A stretch of 64,000 bases of DNA from Ochotona curzoniae (lineage: Eukaryota > Chordata > Mammalia > Lagomorpha > Ochotonidae). A model generated the notes under the pieces. It saw only the letters and a program-made list of their open reading frames with translations, was not told the DNA's origin and searched no databases. The position numbers and the translations under genes were made by a program. Positions within the stretch are counted from its first letter, which is position 1, and every line of letters begins with the position of its first letter. Location of the stretch: the NCBI RefSeq assembly GCF_017591425.1, contig NW_024466599.1:73636501-73700500 (forward strand). The letters run 5' to 3'. Below are positions 1-10,976 of the stretch, piece after piece.

Positions 1-1825
1 TCCAGAACATTTAACTCTTACTATCCCCACGGCAGGGTCTTCTGTGACATAACAGGAGATCCGGAAAGGATGATAAAATGGGCTCAACATGTGGCGCTCT
101 ATAGCAAAGAAGATAATCGTCTCTGAGTCTGTGATATTACCACTTACCTTAGCTGTATCGAGGCTCCTTCATAATGGCGGTTTCATAGGACTGAAAGCCC
201 TAGGAAGTGTAAAATACCTATGGGACATATTCCAGTGCTGTACATTAAATTTGAGGATTTTACATGTGATAAAGTATGTCAGTGTTGCTTACAGGGAATT
301 CCAGTGATACCTCAGCTCTCTTGGACTTATTATAAATCCTTTGTTGGAATTATTGTGGCTGGTTCAATAATTCAGATTAGCCCTCATGTTTATTAATGCA
401 CTACATCTGTGCAAACAACATGTCAAGCAGAGGGTTTATTGTAATTGCCTGAGCAAACAGAACCTGAAAGAGGCAATTTCCAGTTACAATGTGCTATGAC
501 AAGTAATGAGGTAATTGGCATTCTGTCCTGATTACTCCCACCTTCTTTTTCATCAGGTCTATATTGTGTGTGATAGATAGTTTTATAAGAAATGAAGGTG
601 TTTGATAATACGGTTCGCTGCTGCTTAAGGTTAGTGATTAAAGACAATCATCATTTTCTCTCAGAGATCTTATTAGCTTGAACATTATTTATTCATATGT
701 GTAAAAATGTGCCCAGGAACCGTCTTCTCAGGGCACTGCTTGCTGTTGAAATGGAAACGCAAATGCCACCAAATGAATGCAGAGCGTGTTCTAGGTTTCC
801 AAGCATGATGGGATACCGGAACTCTCTGAAAATGGAATCTGTTCATGAACAGTGAGGGTGGGAATCATGGCTTGATTCCGCATCTGTAGCCAACATTCAC
901 CTGCCTTCAAATAAGAGGCCGTGTGACATTTAAGAGCAACATGGCCATTTGATGCAGTATCTTCATTTTCATCATTGTATAACTTTTTACAGCCATTCAC
1001 CTTTGCCTGCAGCCTTCAGTCAGCCAAGGAGGGAAGGGATCATGTTTCTAGATTAAACACTATCAGTTACGGAAATGTAGGAATCCCAAACAGAAAATGA
1101 AATTTGAAAATGAGCAAAAGTGACTTTGAGGAGAAATAAAAGCCAGGTATGTTTTTGTTCCAAAGGTATGCTTTCTCACTTCAATATAATGTATTACTGA
1201 AATTTCAATCTCTGAAAAAATTCTCAGATGGGAAAATGACTTAGAAATGGTGCATGTTTACATTGCTTTCACATCACTATAATGTAATCTTAAATTTCTC
1301 TCTATCCAGCTAACTAATCTTCAAACAGTTTGCAAGTTTCGTTTTGCAAGCTTCCCCACCGTCTTCTTGCCCCATGTCTCTAACTATAGATCATGGAGTT
1401 ACTTCAAGCAGTTCATGGTTTTAATATTCAAACTGGAAAATAAACTTATCTGGCTCCTCCCAAATTGGAAACTCATGCAGCATATTTTCCTAATGGGCAT
1501 CTTTCATGATCTTTTTGAATGAATTTCATGTAAACTATTCAAGGACATACTATTTCCTTGAGGCAATACACCCTATCAACAATCAACTTTTGAAATGCGT
1601 TGTGCATATTGAGATTCCAGTGATTCTACTCTTAAGAGGAAAGAACTCTGACAGGTCTCAAATTTTTCTGAAGTGGGATTACCCTATGTGAAAAACAGTG
1701 AAAAATAAATACCTCCCTCGGTATGCTCCCGACAGGCCCCAACGCTCTTACACCAGTGCCTGGCACCTGTGAACACTTAGGCAATATTTTCCACATTTGA
1801 GAATATTAATCATGCACACACTCAC
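1..1825. other. Unique repeat-free sequence, candidate conserved non-coding block
   Basis: I see no SINE, L1 or LTR here. Stretches around 330-760 are rich in homeodomain-type TAAT/ATTA cores mixed with balanced unique sequence (for example 'ggtaattggca' near 510 and 'tcaataattcagatta' near 365), which is typical of mammalian enhancers. No reading frame is convincing: the 72-codon frame at 89-307 and the 74-codon antisense frame at 423-647 have no recognisable motif. The conserved-element reading is inference from texture only. Confidence 0.35.
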
Positions 1826-2112
1826 AAACACATGATAAAGAGAGAAAAAGAGAGAGAGAGAGAGAATTCTCATCTGCTGGTCTGACAGGCCACGACTGAA
1901 TGATGCCGAAAACAGAGCCAGGAACTCAATCCAGGTCTTCCCTATGAGCTGGAAAACCTAATCGCTTGGGCCTCTCTGCTGACTCCAGGGGGCGTTTGAC
2001 AGGAAACTAGAGGTGCGAGCTGGAATTCAATATTGAACCTAGGTATTTCAGTATAAGAAGGCAGGGGTGGTGGGGTCATAATAAGCATCTTTATTCCTAG
2101 AACCAACACTTG
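1826..2112 (-). mobile_element. Old CSINE-type SINE, antisense
   Basis: Read on the + strand, a GA-dinucleotide run at about 1841-1864 (antisense of the CT-rich tail) is followed by 'atctgctggt', then the decayed body ('caatccaggtcttccc' near 1929, 'cttgggcc' near 1965, 'aggaaactagaggtgcgagctgg' type sequence near 2000). It fits the older lagomorph C-repeat subfamily, which has a GA/CT run and an 'aggaaactggaa..' segment. The tRNA-like head is barely recognisable, so it is an old insertion. Confidence 0.65.
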
Positions 2113-2589
2113 CCTTATCACATTTTCCAAAATGAGCTTATTTTCTCTACTATTAATGTCAAGAAAGAAGTGACAATTTATTCATCAATACTTTACATTC
2201 CAAATACACTTATTTCCATAAGGTTATTAATAAGACATAGGGTGAGATAGGGAAAACAGATACACATGCAAAATGAGTTAATACATGACGTGTGTCCTTT
2301 AAAAGAAGGAACACCGAGAGCCTCAGATGCTCAGTAGCACCTTAGCTACCCTGGATAAGCCAGGGAAGGCCCAAGAGTTCATGAGCTACCATTGCCAAGG
2401 TCATCTTTCAGCCTTCCAGTCGGACAGGGATGTTCCTATCTTTACTGGGCACAGAGATCTAGCACTGTGGCTACATTTTCAGAGTAAGTGAGGGTCTGGG
2501 TGAACATTTCTATTCCTTTCTTTCAAAAGTCAAAAACTGATAGTGTATGTGCTGTGACTCGAGGGGTCCTGCAGCGCCACCGTTGCTGT
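2113..2589. other. Unique sequence, nothing recognised
   Basis: No repeat family, reading frame or simple repeat could be recognised in this interval between an old SINE and an LTR. Confidence 0.4.
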
Positions 2590-2895
2590 CAGTTTTCTGT
2601 TGCTGTAAGTGAATCCCTGCGACTGGGTGGTTTATGTAACTCACATTTCTGCATGTGAGCAAGTCTCACAGCAAGACAGAGGCCATCATGTGGTGGGACT
2701 GAGCAAGCACGCTAGCTCAGGACCCTCTGTTCTTACATCAAGGATGACATCATGTGGACCCGACAATCAGAATTTTAGTCCCAATGATCTCTCAAAGGCC
2801 CCACACGTAAATAGCATAAATATGTGCATGGGCAGATTGAGTTTTCAAAACATGGATTTGAGGGGGCACAAGACACCCCAGCAATCAGCAGTGCT
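2590..2895 (-). mobile_element. MaLR-like (MLT1/MST type) solo LTR, antisense, decayed
   Basis: The + strand reads 'cagttttctgttgctgtaa', 'gactgggtggtttat', 'ctcacatttctg', then 'aaaggcccca' and 'gggggcaca'. This is the order expected for the reverse complement of an ERVL-MaLR LTR: 3' end with the 'ccagtc' motif, AATAAA region, 'ggggcctttgggagg' block, then the 5' part. No internal retroviral sequence flanks it. The 127-codon frame at 2609-2992 runs through the LTR and is not a gene. It is an ancient insertion shared widely among mammals. The exact subfamily is uncertain. Confidence 0.6.
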
Positions 2896-3942
2896 TAGAG
2901 AAAAGTATGCTGCTAATGCTGGTATAGATACTAACGCCAATCTCACTGTTTTGTATCCTTCTGCACAAATTTCTATGCCTCTTAAAATGTGAATAAGGTT
3001 TTGGGAAGGTTACAGAAAGAATACAAAGTTGGCACAGAGAAAGGACTCATAAACATAGGACAAAGCCATGGCAGGAGAGCACAATTACTGGGAACAAAAT
3101 AGTATGGCTAAACACAGCTTCTTCCACTCCTCCTCGTCGAGTTTGTGCTTTTATTCTTTCTTGTATCACTATATTTGAATACTTGCTATGTGCCCAGCAT
3201 AATGCCAGGCAAGAACAGTGACTTGATGAGTAACTTAACAGAATGGACAGTTGTATTGGTAACTGCGTGCAGGCTGGGCTGTGACTCAGTCCCTGGGTAC
3301 GTTATTATCCAGGGACTGTTGTTAACAGACAGACATCAGCCATTGCCTCATGAGATGCCATGTACTCTCTGGAAAGTATCATCTTCTCTCATGCCAAATA
3401 ATAACCACCACTTCTTTCACTCTGCAAGAGCAGCTTTGCACTACTGTTATGGGGACGGTGGCTGTAAATGAACTTACCCACCCATGAACAGAGAGGCATC
3501 ATTGAGGACAGTTGATTAAGCCAGCATATAAATGGACACTCCAACACACATCTCTGATTCGTGTTAGAGAAACCAGGGAGAGCTGTGAGATGCAGAGTGA
3601 AGCAACGCGTTCACCATCTTCTGGTCTCCAGAATCTTCGAAAGCATGTGATAGACGAAGTGGCAGAAACGATGACCAATCAAGAAAAGTGCAAGTTACAG
3701 TTTTATTAAGTAATTTAAGACAATGCAGGTTTGATTTCTTGCACACAGTCTTTATCGCAAACTTATGAAAAAGGACGTGTCCTTTCCCTATTGGAAGGGG
3801 AAGTCAAAGAGAGTAATGATGAGCCATTAATTAGTCAATTAATTTAGAAACGGAGAAAGACTGCCCCACTGTCCATCGATGTTTCAGTAATATACAAAAG
3901 AGTAAGGCTAACTTTGAATAGAAGACTACATTGTGCTTGTTG
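2896..3942. other. Unique sequence with a possible L2 scrap
   Basis: Around 3168-3235 'gaatacttgctatgtgccc', 'agcataatgccaggcaagaacagtgac' type sequence resembles the antisense 3' end of a LINE2 ('gagcacctactatgtgccaggcac'). The remainder is unique. Frames at 3145-3471 (108 codons) and 3512-3709 (65 codons) have no recognisable domain. Confidence 0.35.
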
Positions 3943-3955
3943 ACCAGTCATTTTG

Positions 3956-4260
3956 AAGATTTATTTTTTTATTATTTTTTCATTGGAAAGGCGGATATAC
4001 AGAGAGGAGAGACAGAGAGGAAGATCTTCCATCCGATGATTCACTCCCCAAGTGAGCGCCGATCCAAAGCCAGGAGCCTCTTCCGGGTCTCCCACGCGGG
4101 TGCAGGTTCCCAAAGCTTTGGGCTGTCCTCGACTGCTTTCCTGGGCCACAGGCAGGGAGCTGGATGGGAAGCAGGGCTGCCGGGATAGAACTCGCGCCCA
4201 TATGGGATCCCGGGCGTGCAAGGTGAGGACCTTAACCACTGTGCCACCGCGCAGGTCCCG
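3956..4260 (-). mobile_element. Full-length young CSINE, antisense, with target site duplication
   Basis: Tail to head on the + strand: A/T tail 'gatttatttttttatt', 'ggaaaggcggatatacagag', 'gaagatcttccatccgatga', the tRNA-related half, and the head 'gtgccaccgcgcaggtcccg' at 4241-4260. Flanking 13-bp duplications 'accagtcattttg' (3943-3955) and 'agcagtcattttg' (4261-4273) differ at one base. CpG sites survive in the body, suggesting a fairly recent insertion. Frames of up to 118 codons on both strands here are products of the SINE, not genes. Confidence 0.93.
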
Positions 4261-6106
4261 AGCAGTCATTTTGTATCCAAAGTTCATGTCTGTACTTAAC
4301 AATTTTCACATAATATCTTATAGCAAAATTGAGGCCAGGCAGGATGGAGACATACTTTGTTTGCATCCAACATTGGTACACTTCCTAATAGTCTACATTT
4401 CCACATAACTTGGCTATAGAGTTGGGTGAATGCAGGGCTGTACCTAAGGAATGAGCAGGGAGTGGGAAAGCAACAACAGATTCGTTTCTGCAGAGGCCTG
4501 CCTCAACCTCCAGGTCTCCCTGGGAATCCTATGTGGGATGGTTCCTGGAACTGAGTGTGACCAGGACTCACTAGATGCCCCAATGCAGGAAGCTTAGGAG
4601 CAAAGAGCCGATGATCCCCAAAGAAAGGAGGTGAGTGAGAGGCCAGGAGCACAAAGCCAAGTGACCTCGCCTGGAGGTTGCTCTGTAGCAAGAAAGGGCA
4701 CTAAATGGACCTCACAGGTGCTCAGGCTGACACTGATCAGAAAAAGCTCTGCAGTGTCAGGAGTGAGCTGCCATTTGAGCACCCTGGGCTTCGAAGTGAA
4801 GCAGTGAGCCAGAAAGGATACAGACTGTCATTGATTGTAGGAAGCTGAGTTGGCACACAAGAATGAAAATTGGGTGGGAATTTCTGTGAAAATGACAACT
4901 TCAAAAACTGTTCTACCTCTCTCCTACACAATTGTATTGAAGGATGAAATATTGGAAGACTGCACACACACACAAGTGTACTTCAAAAATGTATGAAAAG
5001 TGGAATTAAATACCAGTTAACTTGTGTGCAACAAATGTTGAAATCCATACATTTTATGACAATGTACAATTTTGCAAATGTTTGGAAAGCCACTTGTATA
5101 CTTGGGATTTTTTTAAACTTTTGCATCAAAATAATTTAATTTCATTTTCTACAAACTCTCTGGTGTGAAACTTTCAATGAGAATAGATTTTGTTAGTTTA
5201 AATGTTCACGTATTTGGTAAAACTAAAGAAATCATAAAATCCTTAGGTAATGCCTCCAGTAATTAGACTCATGAGCTGAAATTCTATTTACATCTATTTC
5301 TTACATTAAAATTATTAGTTGGCTGTGCCTAAATAATTACATAGTTAGATCCAAAGAAATGCTTTGAATGCTAAGACATACCATCAAAATACTTCATTTT
5401 AAAATGGCAAGCTTTGGACATAAAGTACAAAAGTCTAGAATTCTTGTTCAGGATGCATGAACTTACTGAAAATTTTGTTGGAATAAAAATAGTGCCTTGT
5501 TATAATTAGACATGACACTTTAAAAATGGCTGTAGTCATATGCCTAAAAGAACAATCAAAGCAAAGATATTGTCTATCCAGATAACTGGATTTGACTTGA
5601 GATAGTCAATGAAACAAACTACCAAAGTCAAAGACCCACTTTTATCATTGCCTATATTTTCATTCACGTACTCACCAAACATTTTGTAATGTGTGAAAAA
5701 GTTCGCAGCATGACAATGAGGAACTCAAGTCCCAACTATACTGCCTGTGTCGCTCATTCTTGTACGTCTACCTGCTTCAAAAGAAAACAAAACCCGTTTT
5801 TGTGTTCAGTCTCAAATGATAGTATCTTTACATTGCCACATGTGCCCAAATAAGAATTCCTTGTTTATAGCTCAGGATTGTATCCACCCCCTAACTTAAC
5901 TACCACTCTCACCACTGAAGTACAGGACACAGAATTAAAAGACAGGATAGCATATCTACACTCCAGTATTTCTCAGAAGGAGCAGAGGAGGGCATCTAGA
6001 GGCTTCAACAAGTTTTGGAGGTGTAAAAGGGTGAAAAATTATTGAGTGCCGTATTGCCTAAGCCAAAGGGTTAAATTTTATTTTGAACAGTATTAAAAAA
6101 ATAGCA
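4261..6106. other. Unique, AT-rich sequence; one unplaced repeat-like patch
   Basis: About 4430-4800 is higher in GC and gives overlapping antisense frames of 62 codons without domains. A short (CA) run lies at about 4962-4974. The patch 4976-5110 ('gtggaattaaataccagtt', 'gttgaaatccatacatttta', 'gccacttgtatac') reads like the 3' end of an interspersed repeat I cannot name. From 5110 to 6106 the sequence is plain AT-rich DNA with nothing recognised. Confidence 0.35.
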
Positions 6107-6430
6107 GGGCCTGGCACAATGGGTCAATTGGCTAATTCTCTACCTTGTAAAAGTTGTGATCTCATAGGGGTGCACAATCATGGCCCAGCTACTCCACTGC
6201 CCATTTAACTCACTATACGTACAGCCTGCGAAAGCAGCAGAGAATGATCCAAAGCCTTGGGATCGTGTAACTGCATGAGACACAAAGGAAGCTCTTGGCT
6301 CCTGGCTTTGGATTGGCTCAGCTTCGACTGCTGTGGCCATTCAGGGAAGAAAGATCTTTCTCTCTCTAGCTCTCCTCTTCTCTGTGGATCTGCCTTTTCA
6401 ATAAAACTAAATAAATATTTAAAATAGAAT
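6107..6430 (+). mobile_element. CSINE, sense, moderately diverged
   Basis: Head 'gggcctggcacaatgggtca', body 'gcgaaagcagcagagaatga', 'ggctcctggctttggattgg', CT-rich run at about 6358-6380, tail 'gatctgccttttcaataaaa' and A-rich end near 6430. Most CpG positions are lost. A 66-codon antisense frame (6140-6340) lies inside and is not a gene. Confidence 0.85.
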
Positions 6431-6805
6431 TTTAAGAAAATTTAACATCTTAGGGTTGAGTTTGCATTTGGAAACCTTCATGATGGATCTTTGGTTGTGT
6501 GAAGATAGTTTAAATTTTATAGTGCAATTCAAACTCAAGGTATAATTTTTATTAGCTGATTTTTTTTCTCACTACTTCAACTTTCTTAAGGTTAGGTATA
6601 TTACCCTTAGTATTATTTCTCTTTTTTAAATTATATTTTACTTATGTATTGTTACCATACCTGCTTTCCAACAAGTACCATATAAAAGAACTCTAAAAAG
6701 CTTGTTGAAGAACACTAGTTAAAAAAAATAAGTTCTTTCTGCTGTCAAATATAACTATGAGACCCATGCATAAGGTTTATTATGTAATACATTTTCATTA
6801 ACTTT
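6431..6805. other. AT-rich unique spacer
   Basis: Plain AT-rich sequence between two SINEs. No repeat family or reading frame recognised. Confidence 0.4.
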
Positions 6806-7035
6806 ATTTTAAAGAGTAGTTATTTATTAAAAAGGCAGTGTTACAGAGAAAGACTGAGAAATAGAGTAATTCAACTGTAATCTGTTGGTTGACACCTCTA
6901 GTGGCAAATATGGCCTACGCTGGGCAAGACTGGAACCAGGAACCCAGGACTCTGTTTAAGATTCCCCATGACTGGTTCTGGCTTAAACATAGAAACCATC
7001 CTCAGCTGCTTCCCCAGGCACATTAGCAGAAATAT
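6806..7035 (-). mobile_element. Old CSINE, antisense, head truncated
   Basis: Begins 'ttaaagagtagttatttatt', then 'ggcagtgttacagagaaaga', 'ctgttggttgacacc', 'ggaaccaggaacccagg' and 'cttccccaggcacattagcag' near 7010-7030, after which the match stops. The order matches an antisense older C-repeat missing its tRNA-like half. No GA run survives. Confidence 0.65.
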
Positions 7036-7321
7036 GACCAGAAATGAGCAGATAATACACAAACCAGAATACAGAACAAGCTGCTGTGAATCTGTAAAAT
7101 AGAGCTCTCTTACATAAATGGATAAACAGCAAAATCGATTCTCACGCTGATAAAAGTCACATAGCATTAACTGTAGAGAGGAAAGCATTATAACTACTGA
7201 AAGAATGAATAGAACATGTATATGCATTTCAGGTGAGGGAATTCATGTGTAAGATACAAGAAATTCTTAAGAAAAAGATTCGGTGACTGACATGGTATGA
7301 CAGCTGACAATACAACAGTGT

Positions 7322-7548
7322 TTTCCCATGTGGACACTGGAACATATGAGCTGCTACAATTCTAATCCAGCTCCATGCTGATGTTCTGGAAAAAGCAGCA
7401 GAAGATGGCCAAGGTGTTTGGATCCCTGGCCCCGACATAGGAGACCAGGATGAAGCACCCGACATTGTTGGCTATCTGGGGAATGAATATGGAGATGGCA
7501 GATTTCATTTCTCAGTCTCTTCCTATTTCTCCTCCTCTCTATGACTGG
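7322..7548 (+). mobile_element. Degraded CSINE fragment, sense
   Basis: 'gctgctacaattctaatcc', 'gaaaaagcagcagaagatgg', 'ggggaatgaatatggagatgg' and a CT-rich stretch near 7516-7540 follow the order of a CSINE body, but head and tail are eroded. It lies 30 bp upstream of the next sense copy, so the two form a close tandem pair of independent insertions. Frames of 78 and 65 codons run antisense through it. Confidence 0.55.
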
Positions 7549-7575
7549 CATAATAGACTAATGGGAAAGTGTTAA

Positions 7576-7872
7576 TCTTGTGTGTGCCTGGATCCTATAT
7601 AGATGCTGGTTCCTGTCCTGGCTACTCGACTTCCTGTACAGCTTTCTGCCTGTGGCCTGGGAAAGCAGTCGAGGTCAGCCCAAAGCTTTGGGACCCTGTC
7701 CCTGCGAGGGAGACCTGGAGGAAGATCTTGGCTCTTGGCTTTGGGTCACCTCGGCACTGGCCGTTGTGGCCACATGGGGAGTGGACCAGCAGATGGAAGA
7801 TCTTCCTCTCTGTCTCTTCTCATCTCTGTATATCTGACTTTGCAATAAAAATAAATAAATCTTTAAAAAAAG
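7576..7872 (+). mobile_element. CSINE, sense, 5' truncated
   Basis: Starts inside the tRNA-related half ('gtgcctggatcctatataga'), then 'ctgtggcctgggaaagcagt' near 7648, 'gggaccctgtccctgcgagg', 'ggggagtggaccagcagatg', 'ctgtatatctgactttgcaa' and an A-rich tail to 7872. The loss of the first ~45 bp fits incomplete reverse transcription. Three overlapping sense frames (81-112 codons) are SINE-derived. Confidence 0.88.
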
Positions 7873-8508
7873 AGAAAAAAGCTAATATGGGCAGCAATAT
7901 TGTATGAGAGAAAAATGCAGCTCATTCAGTAAGCAAAAGTATGCAAATGCATTTCAGTAAGTATAAAATGGAATACAGTGTCTCAGGTGATGGCAAATAA
8001 ATCTACATGCAACACATATGAATAGCTATTTAATGTTGAAACATTTTATCAAGCTGCAAGTTATATTTGTATTATTAAAGGTGATAATTGGATTTTACTT
8101 GAATAAATTTCAGAAACAAAACAAAGAATATGCTTATTACAGATATGCCTGGTTGTGGTGAATTGTTAGTTAAATATATATATATTTTTTTTAATTCAAG
8201 AAAATGTTTATCTCAAGGGGACAGATAAGCGAATCAGTTTAGCAGTAGAGGGCCACAGGGAACATCTATGGTAAAAACATGTTTTACTCACCTGTGGCCA
8301 TTGCAGCCATTTATATCTATGTTTTGTAAATTGAAAACATGGTACATACAAAAATGAATAATTTAGAGTGCAGAAAAAAGTGAATGAATAATGCTTACTG
8401 TTAAAGGAAACATCAATGGAAAATGAAGAATATGTGTCCAGGAGTTATCAAAAGGTGGTCTGAAATGTGGCAACAAAAATACTAGGTATGATTCAAAGTA
8501 TGTTCTCA
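7873..8508. other. Unique AT-rich spacer
   Basis: A short (TA) run occurs near 8176-8187. No repeat family or gene recognised. 'ggtatgcaaa' at about 7938 contains an octamer-like core, which is common by chance. Confidence 0.4.
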
Positions 8509-8836
8509 GGGGCCTGACACAGGAGCCTAGTGGCTAAACTCCTCACCTTGCAAGCACTGGGACTTGGAAACCACATGGGAGCCAGTTCATATCCCAGTGG
8601 CTCTACTTCCCTTCCAGCTCTCTGCCTGGGGCCTGGGAAAGCAGTCCAGGAGAGCCCAAGATTTTGTACCTGCATGGGAGACCTGGAAGAGGATCCTGGT
8701 TCCTGGCTTTGAATCTACTTAGCTCCGGCCATTGTGGCTACTAGAGGGTGAATCAGCAGATGGAAGGTCTTTCTCTCTGTCTCTCCTTCTCCCTGCAAAT
8801 CTGCCTTTCTGATAAAAATAAATAAATACATATTTT
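8509..8836 (+). mobile_element. CSINE, sense, near full length
   Basis: Head 'ggggcctgacacaggagcct', 'ggctaaactcctcaccttgc', B-box region 'agttcatatcccagtggctc', 'gcctggggcctgggaaagca', CT run near 8770-8795, 'aaatctgcctttctgataaa' and an A/T-rich tail. Moderately diverged. No clear target duplication found. Confidence 0.87.
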
Positions 8837-9039
8837 TTACACAGTGTGTTAAGAACTATTGCACAGTCCGCACCATCTTGTTTCTGCATGTCACTGTGGC
8901 CTTGCAGTCCTTGTCACAGCTTCTCCCTCTCCTCTTTCCCAAGCTCTAACAGCTCTATCGCAATCGAGCCAAGCTTCTCTCTCTCTAGGGCGAACTCCAT
9001 CTAGAATACTTTCTGAAACTGTTGGTAAAGAAAATACAC

Positions 9040-9341
9040 ACAGAGAGACAGAGACAGATATTTCCCAAGCACTGAGAGAGAGAAAGAGAGAGAGAGAGAG
9101 ACAGATCTTCCAACTTACTGTTTCAGATTTTGTTCAGAATGACCAGAGCTGGTCCAGGGCAAAGCCATGAGTGTGGAATTCAATCCAGGACTCCCACATA
9201 AATTGTGGTTGGGGGGTCTAGTGCCTTCCCAGGAACATCAGCAGGGGCTGACTCAGAAAAGGAGTAGCCAAGCAAGCATTCATACCCAGAAGGGATGCCA
9301 GCGTTTTTCAGGAGGCAGCTTAATTGCCATGCCACAACTTT
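9040..9341 (-). mobile_element. Old CSINE, antisense, with GA run
   Basis: 'cacacagagagacagagacag' type sequence, a GA run at about 9079-9101, 'cagatcttccaacttactg', 'gtggaattcaatccagg', 'tcccaggaacatcagcagg', and a decayed head region to about 9341. It fits the older C-repeat subfamily. The 103- and 75-codon sense frames here are by-products. Confidence 0.62.
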
Positions 9342-9604
9342 GCTCCTACCTTAATTGCTTCCAAGGTCTGATGGCCCTCAGAGATGTACCCTGATTCTGT
9401 AACAAACCCTTCTCGTGACTCATCTCCTCCTCATCTTTTCAGCAGCTACTGCTGTCCACTGCGCTCTGGGCATGACCTGCATTGGAAATAGAGCAACCTG
9501 TGCTCAAATCAACATTCAAACATGATGCTGGCATCACAGGCAACCCTTCTGTTCATGACACAAGGCTTCCACCCTCCCATCCCTTCCCACATATTCTGGT
9601 AAAC

Positions 9605-9795
9605 ATGTTTCATGCATTAACAAATTTAATCCTCACAGCAGGCATAAAGATAAGTATGCTTATTGCATTCATTTCATCTTTTATTGAGAAATAACCTAGA
9701 GAAGCAACTTGTCCAAGCATCTACTGAAAAGATAAGGCTCAAAACAGCCAAGCTCACATCCTGATGCTTGCCTATCCGGACGGTCTCAGTTTACT
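9605..9795 (-). mobile_element. MIR SINE, antisense
   Basis: 'atttaatcctcacagcagg', 'ttatcatcttttattgagaaat' type sequence, 'aagcaacttgtccaagca' and 'aaaacagccaagctcaca' match in order the reverse complement of the mammalian-wide MIR ('atttaatcctcacaacaacc', 'ttttacagatgaggaaactgag', 'aagtaacttgcccaaggtca', 'agcc.ggattcgaaccca'). This is an old, mammal-wide insertion. Confidence 0.6.
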
Positions 9796-10694
9796 CCTCT
9801 GTGCGGTCTTTTAAATTCTGAGCTACAACCATACCACATAGCTTGGACTGGAAAAGAGTTGACATTGGCACAACAACTCGTTTGTGGCTCTACTACTATT
9901 GTTGGAGATTACACCCCTACGCTGTTATATAACTGCCAACACCAACAGAACACTGTCAGCTCCTAGTCTTCAATGCATATTGACTGAACTCATGAATGAA
10001 TAAGGACATCTAGCTAAATGGCGACCCAAATACAAATTTTAAAGGGTCTTTCTTTTATCTCTTCACAGACATTCTTTTTTTTTTTCTGTATAAATCCTTA
10101 CAAATCAAATTTAAGTACCAAGGTTCTTATTCAAACAATGAGTAAGGCATTCAGCAATCATGAAAACAAGTGACAACACAAGTATTTAGAAGTTACTGTC
10201 TAGGTCAAGTTCATATCATGAGAAAAAATAAAGTATTTTTTTTTTCAAAAGTGTACTGAAACAAATTTTGGAAAGCTATAAAAATGAAAATGAAGCAGGT
10301 ATTTGGTGAAACAGTCAAGATGACGCTTGCTATTCCTGTACTCCGTATCTGAGAGCCTGGTTTAGATGTCTGGTACTGTTTCCTGCTAAAGCACGTCTAA
10401 GTGCAGCAATGAGAACTCCAAAAGTTGAGTGATTGGGACACACTTGGGAGATCAGACAGAGTTCCAGGTAGTTGATCTTTTGGGGAGGGGGATGCTGAAT
10501 CAGCACATGGTGTTTCTGTGTATCGTCAAATAACATTGAATAAATTGAAAGAACCACAGAGTATCTTCAATAAATTTTGATATAACCTATGCTATAAATA
10601 ACTTAATTAATAGAAAAAGTAGAACCCTTGTGGAGAATGAACTGAGCATCTCTAGTTGCTGTAGACTAAAGGACTTTGGAATATCCCCCGTGTT
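9796..10694. other. Unique sequence with a possible L2 tail
   Basis: At about 9960-10005 'ctagtcttcaatgcatattg', 'gaactcatgaatgaataagg' resembles an L2 3' end in sense. The rest is unique, with a T run at about 10074-10085 and another at about 10234-10245. A 75-codon antisense frame (10330-10557) has no motif. Confidence 0.35.
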
Positions 10695-10976
10695 GAGGCA
10701 AATCAGGTGAAGCCATCAGCATTGCCGGTACCTCATCTAGGTGCTAATTTGAGTTCTGTTTGCTGCACTTCTAGTCCTTATTCTCGCTAATGTACCTGGG
10801 AAAGAAGTAAAGGATTATCCAAGTACTTGAGCCACTGCGAAGTTTGAGACACCAGGAGGAAACTCCTTGCTTTATCTTGGCCCAGTCCTGGATTCTAAGG
10901 CTATTTAGAAAGCAAACCAGCATATGGAAAAATCTCTCCCTCCCTCAATGTATCTCTGCTTTTCAAATAAAATAGG
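10695..10976 (+). mobile_element. Degraded CSINE, sense
   Basis: 'ttctcgctaatgtacctggg' near 10780, 'aaagaagtaaaggattatcc', 'aagtacttgagccactgc', 'gagacaccaggaggaaactcc', 'aaaccagcatatggaaaaat', CT-rich patch near 10935 and tail 'tctctgcttttcaaataaaa' match the older C-repeat body in order. The head is not recognisable. Confidence 0.6.

Noticed and set aside
2609..2992. 127-codon sense frame
   Set aside because: It runs through a decayed antisense MaLR-like LTR and has no retroviral or cellular domain.
7938..7950. Octamer-like transcription factor site
   Set aside because: A single short motif in SINE-rich DNA, expected by chance.
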